DNA of 64,000 nucleotides from Athripsodes cinereus (taxonomy: Eukaryota; Arthropoda; Insecta; Trichoptera; Leptoceridae). The DNA lies in assembly GCA_947579605.1 (NCBI GenBank), contig OX388325.1:12829572-12893571 (forward strand), read 5' to 3'. A program made the translations under genes and the position numbers. Below, in pieces: positions 1-10,865 of this stretch. How positions within the stretch are numbered: the first letter of the stretch is position 1; each line of letters starts with the position of its first letter. The notes below the pieces were generated by a model that had not been told where the DNA came from, did no database searches, and saw nothing but the letters and a program-made list of their open reading frames with translations.

Positions 1-358
1 TTTTGTATATCACTGTTACGCACACGATCTCTCAGCCTTTTACCACACATCCTTCTCAACGATCTCATTTCAACTGCATTTATGCCACTTTCATCCTTCA
101 TTAACCATGTCCACGTTTCACTTGCATACATGAGTGTTGGCACTAAGATGGCAGAGTGCACCAACCTTTTAGCTGTGGTAGATATGTTTCTATTTGCAAT
201 TATTGGTCGGATTGCACCATTTACCTTATTGCCAGCAACTTTTCTCCTTTCAATATCGCTTTCACACTTCCCATCTCTCGTGAACAAACTACCTAAGTAC
301 ACACATTCGTCAACTTGCTCCCTAATAAAATCATCTCTCTGTATAATGAATATGTAGA
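1..358 (-). mobile_element. RTE-like LINE fragment, RT C-terminal part
   Basis: Read on the minus strand this matches the other RTE-like pieces in the window: a Trp-rich 'SETWTWL..DESG' type motif followed by the 'R.LRRM.GK.LRDRV' region, here with internal stops and frameshifts. It is the C-terminal flank of the reverse transcriptase, after the catalytic core, and is clearly decayed. It lies downstream of the last visible ALAD exon, so it is probably inside an ALAD intron. The left end is cut by the window edge. Confidence 0.7.
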
Positions 359-489
359 TACCCCTGGCAACCCTGGACATTAATAATTCAAAAATCGGTT
401 ATTGTGGAGTCCTCAGCAAGGAATATGTCTCCCACTCTTGTAAGTTATTTATTATTAAGTCCATCCTCAGGGAGCTAAACATTTCAACA

Positions 490-770
490 CGACTCTCAAC
501 GATTTGCAGACAGTGCGTTTTGCGTTATTTCGGGCAAATTGCAAGAAGAGAGCATAAAAACCTGGAGAGAGTAATTATAACTGGGGCTGTAGAAGGGAGG
601 TGGGGTAGGGGCAAATTGGTAGGAGGGCACACAGAGCTCACTACACGGGGTCTTGCACATGGCGGAGGATCACTCAAGGTGGAGAAAGATGGTCTACAGA
701 ACGAAGCATGATGATCACAATCCTCAGGATTGAGGGACCAACGGAGATGATGATGATGATTATTAAGTTA
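490..770 (+). mobile_element. LINE 3'-end fragment
   Basis: The plus strand encodes a short C-terminal LINE peptide (about 520-711, beginning LRYFGQIARREHKNLERVI) followed by a region readable as a basic RWRKM..-like segment and a stop, then a (GAT)n tail at 742-760. This arrangement, a 'LRYFGHIARR' motif with a GAT-rich 3' tail, is a familiar LINE terminus in insect genomes. It is 5'-truncated and the frame is shifted near 620. Confidence 0.65.
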
Positions 771-1404
771 TCTAGGTAGTATCTTAAAAATGTCACCCTG
801 CACTGAAACCGTAACAGCTTTTGGCCAAGGCAATCTCAGCATGAAAAGAAATATATGTAAGTTTTCCAGTGACATTTACTCATTCATCCCATTCCATCAT
901 GGCATCTCCCACAAGTTAGTGTAGTAGCCAGCGGAACAAATGTTTGTAAAAAAACATGCAAGTCATGCTCTAGATGTCAGTAAAAGTAAAGACGTTCAGG
1001 ATGGGTGGCATATCTGGAAAATTTGGTAAAATGTGATGTTTTATGAAATCTATCTTTTTAAAGAACTTACAAAACTCAAAGAAAAAATTAGGAAACTTAT
1101 TCTTTACCAGGGAGTTTCAGGATTTATCGGGGACTGCACGGATTATCTAGCATCGTCCTGAATATCTTTATTCTTTATTGGCACAGAGGAGACGACTTGC
1201 GTGTTTATTACATGGTGTTAGTAGTCTACTGAGTACTGCAAATCTCTCTCAATTAAAATCCATATGATGGAAAAAAAACACTCGCTTTTAATTTTGTTAA
1301 TAATGGTCTACATAAAATCTTTTAATAGCTTGTTTTGCATCCATTATGATTTTAGAACATATTTGAGTAATTTGTAATTGAATATTTTTAATAGTCAAAC
1401 TCAC
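771..1404. other. ALAD intron sequence with dispersed repeat
   Basis: This lies immediately downstream (minus sense) of the third ALAD coding exon. It holds two oppositely oriented pieces of a dispersed repeat found elsewhere in the window: a 'GTTCAGGATGGGTGGCAT' block near 993-1012 and a 'CCTGAAT..TCTTTATTGGCACAGAGGA' block near 1155-1195. No coding exon of ALAD was found here. Confidence 0.5.
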
Positions 1405-4400
1405 CACTAATAGCGTAAGACACAGCCACTTCAGCTATCCTTTCCACAGAAGCAGGATGATCAATTGTTCCATTATCTTTCAGTATACCGCAGTGTCCAT
1501 GGGAAGTATAGGGACATAGACAAACATCGCAGGCTATCACAAGATCGGGGAACCATTCCCTCAACAGTGGTACAGCTCTTACTACGGGATTACAGGCAGA
1601 GTCAGCTTGAGACCCTGTTACATCCTGGAATAAACTTATATTATAATGGGCATACTTATAAACATGGAATAACTCCTATAATAAATGTCTAAGTAACATC
1701 TCAATCATAAACAGAGATTTTAGTTATTATGAATTTATCTAACTATACCATCACAACTTCTCTCGCAGGTAGCCTGTAGGCTGACTATATGTGACTAAAA
1801 AGATACAGAATATTCTCTGTGTGCCAATAATATTGTTTTCCTATAGTTCCCGATTCCTTTGGAGTGTAAGGTGTGTAGATTGTGTTGGTTTTCTTTTTAT
1901 TGAAATATTTCATATAAATTAAAACAATTAAAAACACTGTATTTTCCACTTCTATTTTTTTAATGAGTTAAACATTTTCAAAGCTTACTGCTTCATCTCC
2001 AGAACTTTTTTTATATTCTTTTTCAATCTAATTTAAGTAGCTACTTTTCATATTGTTTGTGTTTTTGTTGTTATTATTTTTATTTCTGTTTAGTGTTAGT
2101 GTGACGTGGTTTGATGGAAGAAATCACTATATATAGTGATAATTTTGCCACTGCACATCATCACATTTTTTCTTGTGTATAAATGATGATGTGCAAGAAT
2201 AATAAAATAAATAAATAAATAATAAGACTGGGTGGTCTGGAAAATTTACTAAGAGTGAGATTATTTTCTCATTACGATATGATGCATTGTATGATGAATG
2301 AAAATAAAATTCCACATCTATCTTTCTATACCATCACATCCTGTCCCAGGTGGGGAAAGTAGAGAGAACGGAACACAATACATATCTATATTAACATATT
2401 TCTTTTTTTCCCCTTTACATTCATCCAGTTTCTCATACGTGCACGCCAATTTCTCGCACTCAACAAACGGTCGTCTTTCAAAATTTGATACATGTGATCA
2501 AGCCATGTAATTCTTGGATGTCTGCACTTTCTCACATCCCTGCATTTAGATAAAAACACCCTCTTTGTCATCCTGTCGTCATGCATTCACTCCACATATC
2601 CAAACCAACCATCGATAATAAAATTACCTTAATCATGTTTTGAACCACTCTAGATTAATCATTCCAATTGATCACACTCACCGATAGTCAACCTATTTGA
2701 ATAGGTAATAACTAGGTAGGTATGTTGTATATGATACACAAACATATGTGAACTTCCTTAAGGAGTGCATGACACAGAGTTTCAACGCTTATTATGAATC
2801 GACTCAAGTCTTGGTTAAGAGTGCTCTTTAAACCTAGGTAACATTCCCAATTCCTCCGTGTCATGCTTGTCACATGACTTGAAATTTTAGAAAGTTGTAT
2901 ATATATAGTTCAATTCGATAAACTTCCACTATTCAAATCAATTTTTACACAATTTTCATACAATTCTTGTATTTTCAAATTAGAAAGATGTCATCTGTTG
3001 TAGTTCAATAAAAAATTCATAACATAAATAAAATTACCTTAGGTAAATGCTCAGGGATCCCAAACAATAACACAGATCTGAGGCCCTTCTCTACCAAGGG
3101 CCCCAGAGCCTCTTTCAGTTTATTGATCCCATACCTGTACATCTCAGGCATACTGGCTATGGGCTGCTTGGCATCGTCATCATCACTAGAAAACAAAAAA
3201 ATATAAACAAGTCTAGATAATGATTATCTTGAATGATACACTTTTTTATAAAATTTCCCAGCAACGAATAGGTCACCCATTCTTTTCTTTAACTCTTGTT
3301 AATTTTTCATGATACAGAGTTAATCTTACCCTGATCACTCGTAAACGTGGATGGCCTTTGAAAGTAGAATAGAATAGAGTTACTTCTAATATCTAAATCA
3401 AGGGTGGCCAACCCGCGGCTCGTTGGGCGCCTCTTTGTGGCCCGCGAAGCATTTGCATACTTTTTAAATAATAGATGGTACGAGCATCAGTTACTTTTTT
3501 GAAAGAGATATTATGAGAATTTTTTTTTTAAAGAAAACCAAAGAGTTTTGAAATATTTCAAATTCATATACCATTTTGAAAATTTGGCGACGGGGAGGTA
3601 GAAATTTTGAGGTGAAGTAAAATTATGAAATGTTCCATATATGGAGTATATTGTTGTACGGCCCGGTAAGAAATCCCATTTCTAAAATTTGGCCCGGTTG
3701 CTGAAAAGGTTGGCCACTTAAGATCTAGCTGTTGTCCGGTAAACTCTCGAACCTTTGTATTTACTTTGTGACTTTTGCAATCACGCAAGAAATCGTCAGC
3801 AGTGAGGAATCAATGGGCCACTTGCAGATTTTTTTTAATTACATAAAATTGTAAATTAGTATGAAAGAAACACAACCACAAATTATTTAAATTTTTCCTG
3901 CACTATTTTCTCTTCTAAAAATTGGATTTTCGAAAAACGATATGGCGGCACTGTGGCGTCACGGAGTCCCGTGAATCATAATAACTTTCGCACCACAGAT
4001 TATAATCTCATACACACATGGGACTCTGTGACGTCATCAGCTATCAAAAGTCATTTAGAGTGTTTTTCCAAACGTCTAAAATTTTGGATTTTATTTTTGG
4101 AAATTCTCCATAATTAAGATATTTAAAAAAATTTAACTGACATATTTGTGTTTTCCGACCTCAAATTTACTTGATTTGATCATTTTTATTAAAATCCCCC
4201 ACGAATGCAAGTGGCCCATTAAGAAGAAAAAAAAATTAACCTTATAGTAAATGAGATACAATAATATGAAGTAAACTTACACAATGAATATAGGATACAT
4301 GAGATTATGTGGTTGTATATCTAAACTAGGCTGCTGCCACTGTCTCATAGTCGGATGGAAGTATCCACTCTGTAGGACATTACGCGCCTTACCAATGAAC

Positions 4401-4405
4401 TCCAT
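1405..4405 (-). CDS. ALAD: Delta-aminolevulinic acid dehydratase (porphobilinogen synthase), N-terminal half
   Basis: ALAD condenses two 5-aminolevulinate molecules into porphobilinogen, the second step of cytosolic haem synthesis. Three minus-strand exons are visible: 4281-4405, 3038-3185 and 1405-1624, each with GT-AG borders and matching phases (2, 0, 1), giving about 164 codons of a protein usually near 330. The first exon reads MEFIGKARNVLQSGYFHP, where LxSGYFHP is the ALAD N-terminal signature, then NLMYPIFI. The second has the QPI.SMP..YRYG stretch. The third has the cysteine cluster CDVCLCPYTSHGHCG, whose three cysteines bind the catalytic zinc in animal enzymes. The ATG is directly at the acceptor of its exon, so a 5' noncoding exon is likely. 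Both Schiff-base lysines are encoded off the left edge, so completeness cannot be judged. Confidence 0.93.
1625..3037. other. ALAD intron 2 with LINE fragment
   Basis: A 1.4-kb intron. Near 1740-1790 there is a short 'TATACCATCACA..CTCGCAGGTAGCCTGTAGGCTG' block related to one near 24480. An AAATA-rich microsatellite lies near 2195-2222. The RTE-like tail at 2320-2610 is listed separately. Nothing else is recognised. Confidence 0.5.
2320..2610 (-). mobile_element. RTE-like LINE 3' tail fragment
   Basis: On the minus strand this reads as the decayed terminal part of the same LINE seen near 44.6-45.4 kb: '..R..TWLDHMYQILKD.RLLS..NWRARMRNWMN' followed by the conserved 3' untranslated 'TCTCTCTACTTTCCCCACCT' type sequence. 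The peptide is broken. It sits inside ALAD intron 2. Confidence 0.7.
3409..3722. mobile_element. hAT-type MITE in ALAD intron 1
   Basis: A 314-bp element with terminal inverted repeats CAAGGGTGGCCAACC (left) and, reversed, CTTAAGTGGCCAACC (right). It is flanked by an imperfect 8-bp duplication, ATCTAAAT at 3401-3408 and ATCTAGCT at 3723-3730. The 8-bp duplication size and GTGGCCAACC ends fit the hAT superfamily. There is no transposase ORF. Confidence 0.65.
3811..4222. mobile_element. MITE with TGGGCCACTTGCA ends
   Basis: A roughly 410-bp noncoding element whose ends are inverted copies of TGGGCCACTTGCA. A second, longer copy with nested insertions is at 60649-61559; both share an internal block around CTCCGTGACGTCATCAGCT. 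It lies in ALAD intron 1 between the hAT MITE and exon 4281-4405. The target duplication is not clear, so the superfamily is left open. Confidence 0.65.
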
Positions 4406-4488
4406 CTGCAAATAAATATCAGATATTTTAAGAAAAAGACAACAAAATAACTTTTTGATTTTCGTAGAGAAAACATTATGAAAATTCA

Positions 4489-4702
4489 TTTTAAATTTAG
4501 ATAATAAAAAATAAAAAGTGAAACACTGTAAACTTTCACTTATTGTTATATTGATTAAAAGTTTTTCGGACATACGTCCATCTTAACTAATATTAGTTGT
4601 AAGATTGTTATTAAAGATAAACGTATGTCCGAAAAGCTTCTAATCATTATAACAATAAGTGAAAGTTTACAGTGTTTCACTTTTTGTTATCTAAATTTAA
4701 AA
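4489..4702. repeat. 214-bp palindromic inverted repeat upstream of ALAD first coding exon
   Basis: Two arms of about 82-87 bp (4489-4575 and 4621-4702) are near-perfect reverse complements, separated by about 45 bp. The core of each arm contains GTGAAACACTGTAAACTTTC and the inner ends read TCGGACATACGT / ACGTATGTCCGA. It could be a small foldback MITE or a hairpin element. It starts about 84 bp upstream (minus sense) of the exon holding the ALAD ATG. Confidence 0.85.
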
Positions 4703-4974
4703 GGATAACAGCATTAAAAAAAATAAAGATTTTTATGAGAACTCCTGAACTTATTAGAATATAAATATTGAGGTATAAACGTATAGGATAACTGATAACT
4801 GTCTCTTAAATAGTTAATGTCTCATGCCTTTGAATGTAGACAGATAAAGGTTTTACATGATTTTGTAACCAGATTTATTTTATATTTCATGGTAATGATC
4901 AAGGAAAAACATTGAATAGTGCTTAAACTAAGACGAGGTTTGAAAACTTGTTTTTATAACATGTTGACGACAAA

Positions 4975-5205
4975 AATTAACGACCGGTGTGACACGAAGG
5001 CAACACTTTTATCTTTGAGTGCCTTTGGTCCCGGGTTCGTTTCCCGGCAAGGGCAAATGAAAAATGATATTTTTCAAAATTGCAAATTGAGTATGGCTGT
5101 TATATGTGTATTGTTTAGTGTATTGCATACATATATATCCATAATACAAGGTACATATCTTAGTTTGGTACTAATTTCTTTCTTTCTTTCTTTCTTTTTC
5201 CTCGA
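4975..5205 (+). mobile_element. tRNA-derived SINE
   Basis: The block around 5028-5055 contains a tRNA-like B box (GGTTCGTTTCC) preceded by GTGCCTTTGGTCCCG. It is followed by a tail shared with other window SINEs (ATAATACAAGGTACATATCTTAGTTTGG) and ends in a (TTTC)n run at about 5178-5204. The A box is weak. The reverse form of the same tail appears at 15790-15860 and 20060-20100. Confidence 0.6.
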
Positions 5206-5542
5206 GGCAAGGCACCCGATACCGAGTGAATTATGCCTATTTGTTGACAAGAACAACAGTTGTTAAAGTTAAATTTATGTATTTCCGTAGCGTGGTAGGC
5301 ACCTACATTCGCCTCAAACTCCTACACTACACGCTGCAAGTACGTTACAAGGGCATTGAGTTCAATGAACCCAACGCCCGCATACCATCACACGTATATA
5401 CGTACACCGCCGCTTGAGTCACGGCATCATTGCAGTGGTAGAGCCATATTCAGGAATCAAATTTAAGTCACACTTTGAATCGCTACTTAACATTTTTACA
5501 TTCAACTCGTCAAAACAATATTTAAACTAATCTAGTCAACAA
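5206..5542. other. Unassigned spacer before the I-like element
   Basis: No gene recognised. The stretch 5271-5420 is noticeably richer in GC than its surroundings and contains a short open frame (5226-5417) without any recognisable domain. It is followed by the 3' flank of the I-like LINE. Confidence 0.4.
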
Positions 5543-5665
5543 GTTGATTTTTTTAAAAGGGGATCTTTCTTTTGACATGGATGTCCTTTAAGAAGGAGAA
5601 AAACATCAAATAACAACCCACAATTAATAACTCTTTCGATAATCCTAGTCAACTTATCAATCAAC

Positions 5666-8600
5666 TCAAATGTTTTTATTGTACCTTTTGAGGTGATTCA
5701 CTAAAGCCAGATTCACATTGTAACAATTTTGTGCCAATAGAGAGTGTACGGAGATGGGAAAATTAATACCTAAATTTCTAAGAGAACGAATTAATTCCTG
5801 GTTGGGTAGTAGTGGACAGCCCAAGAAGATATGGTCCAAAGTCTCGCTGTCTTCCCCGCATTCACATACTGGGGAGTCTAGAATGTTGATTCTGGCCAAG
5901 TGAGAGGCAGTGACGCAATGACCTATCCTCATTCTGCAGAGGAGGGAAATACTTAATTTTGGTAATTTCGATCCTTGAAACCATGGTTGGGATGGAATTG
6001 AAGGTTGGATTCCTCTGTAATGGGATCCAGATACTGACACGGTGAAGTTATAGTTCCACTTATCATAAATGTTCTTTTTTACCGCATTTAGGCAGTCTCC
6101 GATAGGTAAAACAAATGGATTTGGCAATACACCGCAAGTACATGCTTCCTTGGCCAATACGTCCACCTTTTCGTTACCAGAAATGCCCACGTGAGAAGGG
6201 ATCCAAGCAATTACCAGATCTATAGATTTGGAAACTGCTTCGTGAATTAAAATTAATATTTCTTTGATTATGTAGTTATTGAGTGAGGATTTAGCTTTTT
6301 TTCTAAGAGCAGTGACAAGGCTTAGGGAATCTGTAAAAATTATAGCCCGTGGAAGTGTTTTGTCTACGATTAACTTAAGAGCCTCTCTGAAAGCCAGACA
6401 CTCAGCACTAAAGACTGATGCAGAAGTAGGAAGTTGAAATTTGAGTTCAATTTGAAGTGAGGGAGAGTAAACAGCCGACCCGCATTCATCTGTTTGAGAT
6501 TTGGAGCCGTCAGTAAAGAAAATAGAATGAGAAGGCCATTCACTATTTACTCTTTGCAAAAATAATATGTTCACCACCTGCGGATTCAAAGTGTATACTG
6601 ATTTATCTAAGCCAATCGAATCAATTATATTACAGGTCTGCATTGGATAATTGAGAGGTGTTGAATAATGCGTTGAAGATGTAAGATTAACTGATGCAGA
6701 AAAATTTTGCTTGATGTATTCCCAAGACGAACATAAGAGAGGATACATTTTATTACGCCAGTAAGGCTCATTAGAGCAAAGGTCCAAAAGAGTTTGCAGT
6801 TTGAGGAGCAATAAATGGGGACTCAAACTCATTCTTCGTAGTACAAATTTGTGGGAGAGAAAGAGTCGTCTAAGACAGAGAGGCATTTCGACACATTCTG
6901 CCTGTAAGGCTATTATTGGGGAAGACCTCATGGCACCCAATATAAGTCTCAGGCATTTATTTTGGACTCTTTCCAGTTTTGTACTTAAATAATTAGGAAG
7001 GGGCTCCATCAGAAAACAAGCATAATCCAGAAGACTGCGAATAAGAGAAGAGTAAAGCATTCTCATAGTAGAGGGATGAGCGCCCCACCACACTCTTGAG
7101 ACTGCTCTAAGGATATTAATATTTTTTTCACATCTGACTATTACGTTGTCTATGTGTAGGTTCCATGAGAGTTTTCTGTGAAGAGTAACTCCCAAAAACC
7201 TCACAGATTCCACGTTTGGGATAATACCATCATCACACTTCAATGAAATCTTAGGGGTTTTGTGTTTCTTTGTGAAAACTACAAGTTGACTTTTGGAGGG
7301 GGAGAGATTCATCCCGTTGGCAAAAAACCATCTACTTAATAGCTGAAGGGCTGTTTCTAATTTTTCTCCAGCATAGAGCGTAGAACCAAGAGAACAGTAA
7401 ACCACAAAATCATCCGCATACTGGAGTATATTGACATCGGAAGGTAGAGAATTCCCGATATCGTGCGTGTAAAGATTAAAAAGAGTTGGGCTTAGCACTG
7501 ATCCTTGCGGGAGCCCTTTATATACCATTCTCTCGACCAGACCTTTGGAGGAATTAATCAGTATGCTTCTCTCACTCATTATATTAAAGATAAGACAACA
7601 CAGTAGGTATATTGGGGATTCCCGCAGATGTCATTTTTTTAAATAAAACTGGAAGTAAAACGCTGTCATACGCCCCGCAGATATCCAAGAAACAAGCCAC
7701 TAGGTCCCATTTCTTGGTTCTCGCAATATGGATGTCTGAGACCAGAACACTCAAATTATCCAAGCAAGATCGTCCTTTTCTGAATCCAAGCTGAAAGGAT
7801 GGGAGTACACCCGAGTGTTCGAGGAACTGATCCAATCTCGCTTTTAGCATGCGTTCCAAAACCTTTAGGAAGCAGCAAGATAACGCTATTGGGCGATATG
7901 ATGAAGGTAGGGTGGGATTTTTCCCTTGCTTAAGAATTGGAATGATGGATTGTTTTTTCCAGAGGGAGGGAATTTTTCCGCTTCCCAGAATCAGGTTGTA
8001 CAACTCTAATAGTCTAACTAGAAGATTCTTGGGAGCATGACGGAAAAAAGAGTATGGAATGAGATCTGGACCAGGAGAAGATTCACCTCCAGCTTGGATA
8101 GAGGAGGATAATTCGTCATAAGAAAAAGGAGATGAAAGCACATTGGAGTGCTCAGAAAGTGTGGGACTTTTTTGCAATTCGTGGCATTCCGGAACGTATG
8201 GAGGGGATAAGTTATCAATAAAATTCTCGATCCATGGACCCATCGCGACCTTCTTATGTTTTGGTGAGAAAGAACCTCTAAACCTGCGAATGGAGTCCCA
8301 CACTTCCGATGTAGGAGTGTCTGGGGACAAAGAGCCACAAAAATCTTGCCAACCTTTTCTTTTCTTTTTCCTAAGTAATTTCTTTGTACGGGCTTGTACA
8401 TTCCGAACCCGTAAAAAGTTTTCCCATGACATGTTATTTTTATAAAATTTGATAACTGCTGCTCTCTGTTTGACTGCCTCAGTACAATCTGCATCCCACC
8501 AAGGTGGAGATGTTTTGTAGGATTTTTGACCTGATGATATTGGGATGGAGATCTTCGCAGCACGTGAAATAACGTCATGAATATCTTTTGCAAAATTATC

Positions 8601-9416
8601 AACGTCGCGATGTTCTTTCTGAATTAAGTGGTCTTCCGATAAAATATGTTTGCGATACTCGTCCCAATTAGCTTTCTTTGTAATGAATTTGGTTCTGACA
8701 ATATCATTCGAAACACAATCAGGGGCTACTTTCAATTTGATGATTATGGGGAAATGGTCACTGGAATAGGTATCTTCGAGGATTTCCCACTGTGAAACAG
8801 GAGCAATATCTGCTGTGCAAATTGAAATATCCACCGCGCTAGGTCTTTGATCTGGATATGAGAGACAAGTGGGTTCTCCTCTATTCAGAATACAGAGATT
8901 AAATTCATCTGTCCAATCCAAAATCGCCCTACCGGGAGCATCCGAAGATGGACTACCCCAAGACTGAGAATGAGCGTTGAAATCTCCTAGAATCATGAAA
9001 GAGGAAGACATCCCTGGGATGATACGGGACCAGAAGGCTTTGTCAAAATAAGATCTAGGAGGGGCATACACGGAAATAATTGAAATATCATTAACTCTTG
9101 CAGCAACTACTTGTATGTTTGATGGGGAATTAAGAGAGATTCTTTCAAAATCAAGAGAATCCCTTACCAGAAGGGCTGCACCTCCTCCTCCGCCATCTAA
9201 CCGATCATCCCTAAAGCAGGAATAACCAGGGAAGGAAACGAAAGAATCGAACTTATACCAAGTCTCTGAGAGACAAGCAACATCAATTCTACAAGATCTA
9301 AGTAAATATAAGATTTCATCTCTGTGACGAACTGCGCTACGGCAATTCCATTGAAGGATAGCTAAGTTAGATAATTTATTTTTCGAAAATCTATTCGTGT
9401 TGGTTTGGTAGTCCAT
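5666..9416 (-). pseudogene. I-clade LINE ORF2 (endonuclease-RT-RNase H), frameshifted
   Basis: Two abutting minus-strand frames form one ORF2. The first (7584-9416, 610 residues) has the APE endonuclease motifs LQWNCRS, CLSETW, GDFNAHSQSWGS and SDHFPI, then RT fingers and palm motif A (FLDICGAYDSV). The second (5666-7579, 637 residues) continues with GLPQGSVLSPTLFN, the catalytic YADD, then RNase H motifs (FTDGSK, AECLAFREAL, FTDSLS, WIPSHVGISGNE) and a terminal Cys-His cluster CECGEDSETLDHIFLGC. The frames differ by an indel near 7580-7590, between motif A and the PQG motif, so this copy cannot make full RT. All catalytic residues are otherwise present. The ORF2 ATG overlaps the end of ORF1 by 26 bases. 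Confidence 0.9.
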
Positions 9417-10734
9417 TTTCGATAAGGTTTTTTAGTGCAGGAATAAGAAAAGCGGCGTTAGACGAAGTCAAATTCTTGGAGGAAAGGATTTCTATAAGAA
9501 TTTTTAAAAGGGAAAAAAGAAAATTGTTGTTATCCAGAGTCAAAGATTCTTTAAGGTTTTCAATTACATTTTGTTCAGAAACGGGAACTTGAGTTGAAAT
9601 TGCGCAACCGTTGGAACTCTGAGAAGGAGATCCGTTGGTATAGGAAAGGAGAGATTCATGGCTGACTTTGTCATACCCAGAAGATGTGGATTTTTTTTGG
9701 GGCTTACCTACCGATCTCCTACGGAGTGTGGTATGGTTCTGAGAGTAAGAGGGTGTTGTAAGGGGAACTGAATTTGAGGCCAGAACTTCTGCATAGGAGG
9801 GTTTTACAGTTGGGTGTAGTTTTGCTGCCTGAATATATGACAGGTTAGATAAGGCCATCGAGTTTTTAATGGCTTTCTGCCTGGAAAATTCAGGACATGA
9901 GGAACTTATTGCTTTATGAGCCCCTTTGCATTGAAAGCACTTAGTTTCAGAGGACTTACATTCCTCAGAAGGATGGTTATCTCCACAGTTGAAGCACTTA
10001 GGGGGAGAACGGCAAGCAACCTTTGAGTGGCCATATTTGCAACAATTAAAACATTGAACGGTGGGAAAACTGTACATTATATATAAATGTGATGGCAGAA
10101 ATTGACCCTCAAATGTAATAACTATGGTCCTGGAAGGTTTCCACTCCACGGAACCCGAGGACCTATCCTTAAAATTTAACCGCCTAATTTTGATTACGTT
10201 CTCCACGTCCGGATTTGACTCCAAAATGGAGGATATTAGCTCCTCATTAGAGATGTCCAGTGGGATGCCCCGAATCAGACCCATTCGCGTAACATTATAA
10301 GATGGGATAAACGCTCTGAAATTGGAGTTGGAGAGCATGAAAACATTTTTTATGAAGGAGTTAGCACCACCTCCTGATGAAAATTCCAGGGAAATTTTAT
10401 ATTTTCCCTCGGCCTTGACAGATCCGTTGATCACGCCTTGAATCTTTTTTGTGTATAAGAATTCCCCGAATTGAAGCGGGGAGATGGGCTTGCTTTGGGC
10501 AGCATCCTGCACAAAGACAATAAATGGACCACAAGATTTAGGAGTATAAAAGTGTTCCCTGATGGGAGTGTGGAAAGAAGAAGAAGTAGAAGTTGAAGGA
10601 AGGGGTAACTTCTCCTCGGATGTGGGATCAAAAGAAGCACTGCGAGTTCTTTTCCTTTTTGGATCCGGGGGGTCTGGTGGGTCCAGATCCGGTGGGGTAG
10701 AAGGTGGGATAATATGGTGTGGATGGTCTTCCAT
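9391..10734 (-). CDS. I-clade LINE ORF1 (gag-like RNA-binding protein)
   Basis: 447 residues. The N-terminal 45 residues are rich in proline, serine and basic residues. The middle (about residues 65-215) resembles an RNA-recognition-like gag domain, and three CCHC zinc knuckles follow: CFNCCKYGHSKVAC, CFNCGDNHPSEEC and CFQCKGAHKAISSSC. Such proteins coat LINE RNA in ribonucleoprotein particles. The ORF is intact. Its last 26 bases overlap the ORF2 start, suggesting coupled or reinitiated translation. It belongs to a mobile element and is not a host gene. Confidence 0.88.
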   Translation of the reverse strand: MEDHPHHIIPPSTPPDLDPPDPPDPKRKRTRSASFDPTSEEKLPLPSTSTSSSFHTPIREHFYTPKSCGPFIVFVQDAAQSKPISPLQFGEFLYTKKIQGVINGSVKAEGKYKISLEFSSGGGANSFIKNVFMLSNSNFRAFIPSYNVTRMGLIRGIPLDISNEELISSILESNPDVENVIKIRRLNFKDRSSGSVEWKPSRTIVITFEGQFLPSHLYIMYSFPTVQCFNCCKYGHSKVACRSPPKCFNCGDNHPSEECKSSETKCFQCKGAHKAISSSCPEFSRQKAIKNSMALSNLSYIQAAKLHPTVKPSYAEVLASNSVPLTTPSYSQNHTTLRRRSVGKPQKKSTSSGYDKVSHESLLSYTNGSPSQSSNGCAISTQVPVSEQNVIENLKESLTLDNNNFLFSLLKILIEILSSKNLTSSNAAFLIPALKNLIENGLPNQHE

Positions 10735-10865
10735 CCTTAGTCAACGAAGAGAAAAAAAAGAAAACAAAAGACAAATAACAGATCACTCTTACCAGATATC
10801 CAGAGTAGAAAAAAATAAAATAAAACTAAATTATAAAACAAACTAAAAAAATCCTGAATACGGCC

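Larger units (their letters stand above)
5549..10865 (-). mobile_element. Near-complete I-clade non-LTR retrotransposon
   Basis: About 5.3 kb on the minus strand with the I-clade layout: a gag-like ORF1 with CCHC knuckles (9391-10734), then ORF2 with AP endonuclease, reverse transcriptase, RNase H and a C-terminal CCHC-like motif (5666-9416, one frameshift). A short T-run at 5548-5554 on the plus strand would be the poly(A) end. A 6-base match GTTGAT sits just outside both proposed ends (5543-5548 and 10866-10871), a weak candidate target duplication, so the exact ends are provisional. The high integrity suggests fairly recent insertion. Confidence 0.8.

Noticed and set aside
5074..5256. 60-codon minus-strand frame with Lys/Glu run
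   Set aside because: The KKKERKKE run is the (TTTC)n tail of the SINE.
8018..8602. 194-codon minus-strand frame
   Set aside because: It is an out-of-frame shadow of LINE ORF2 on the same strand.
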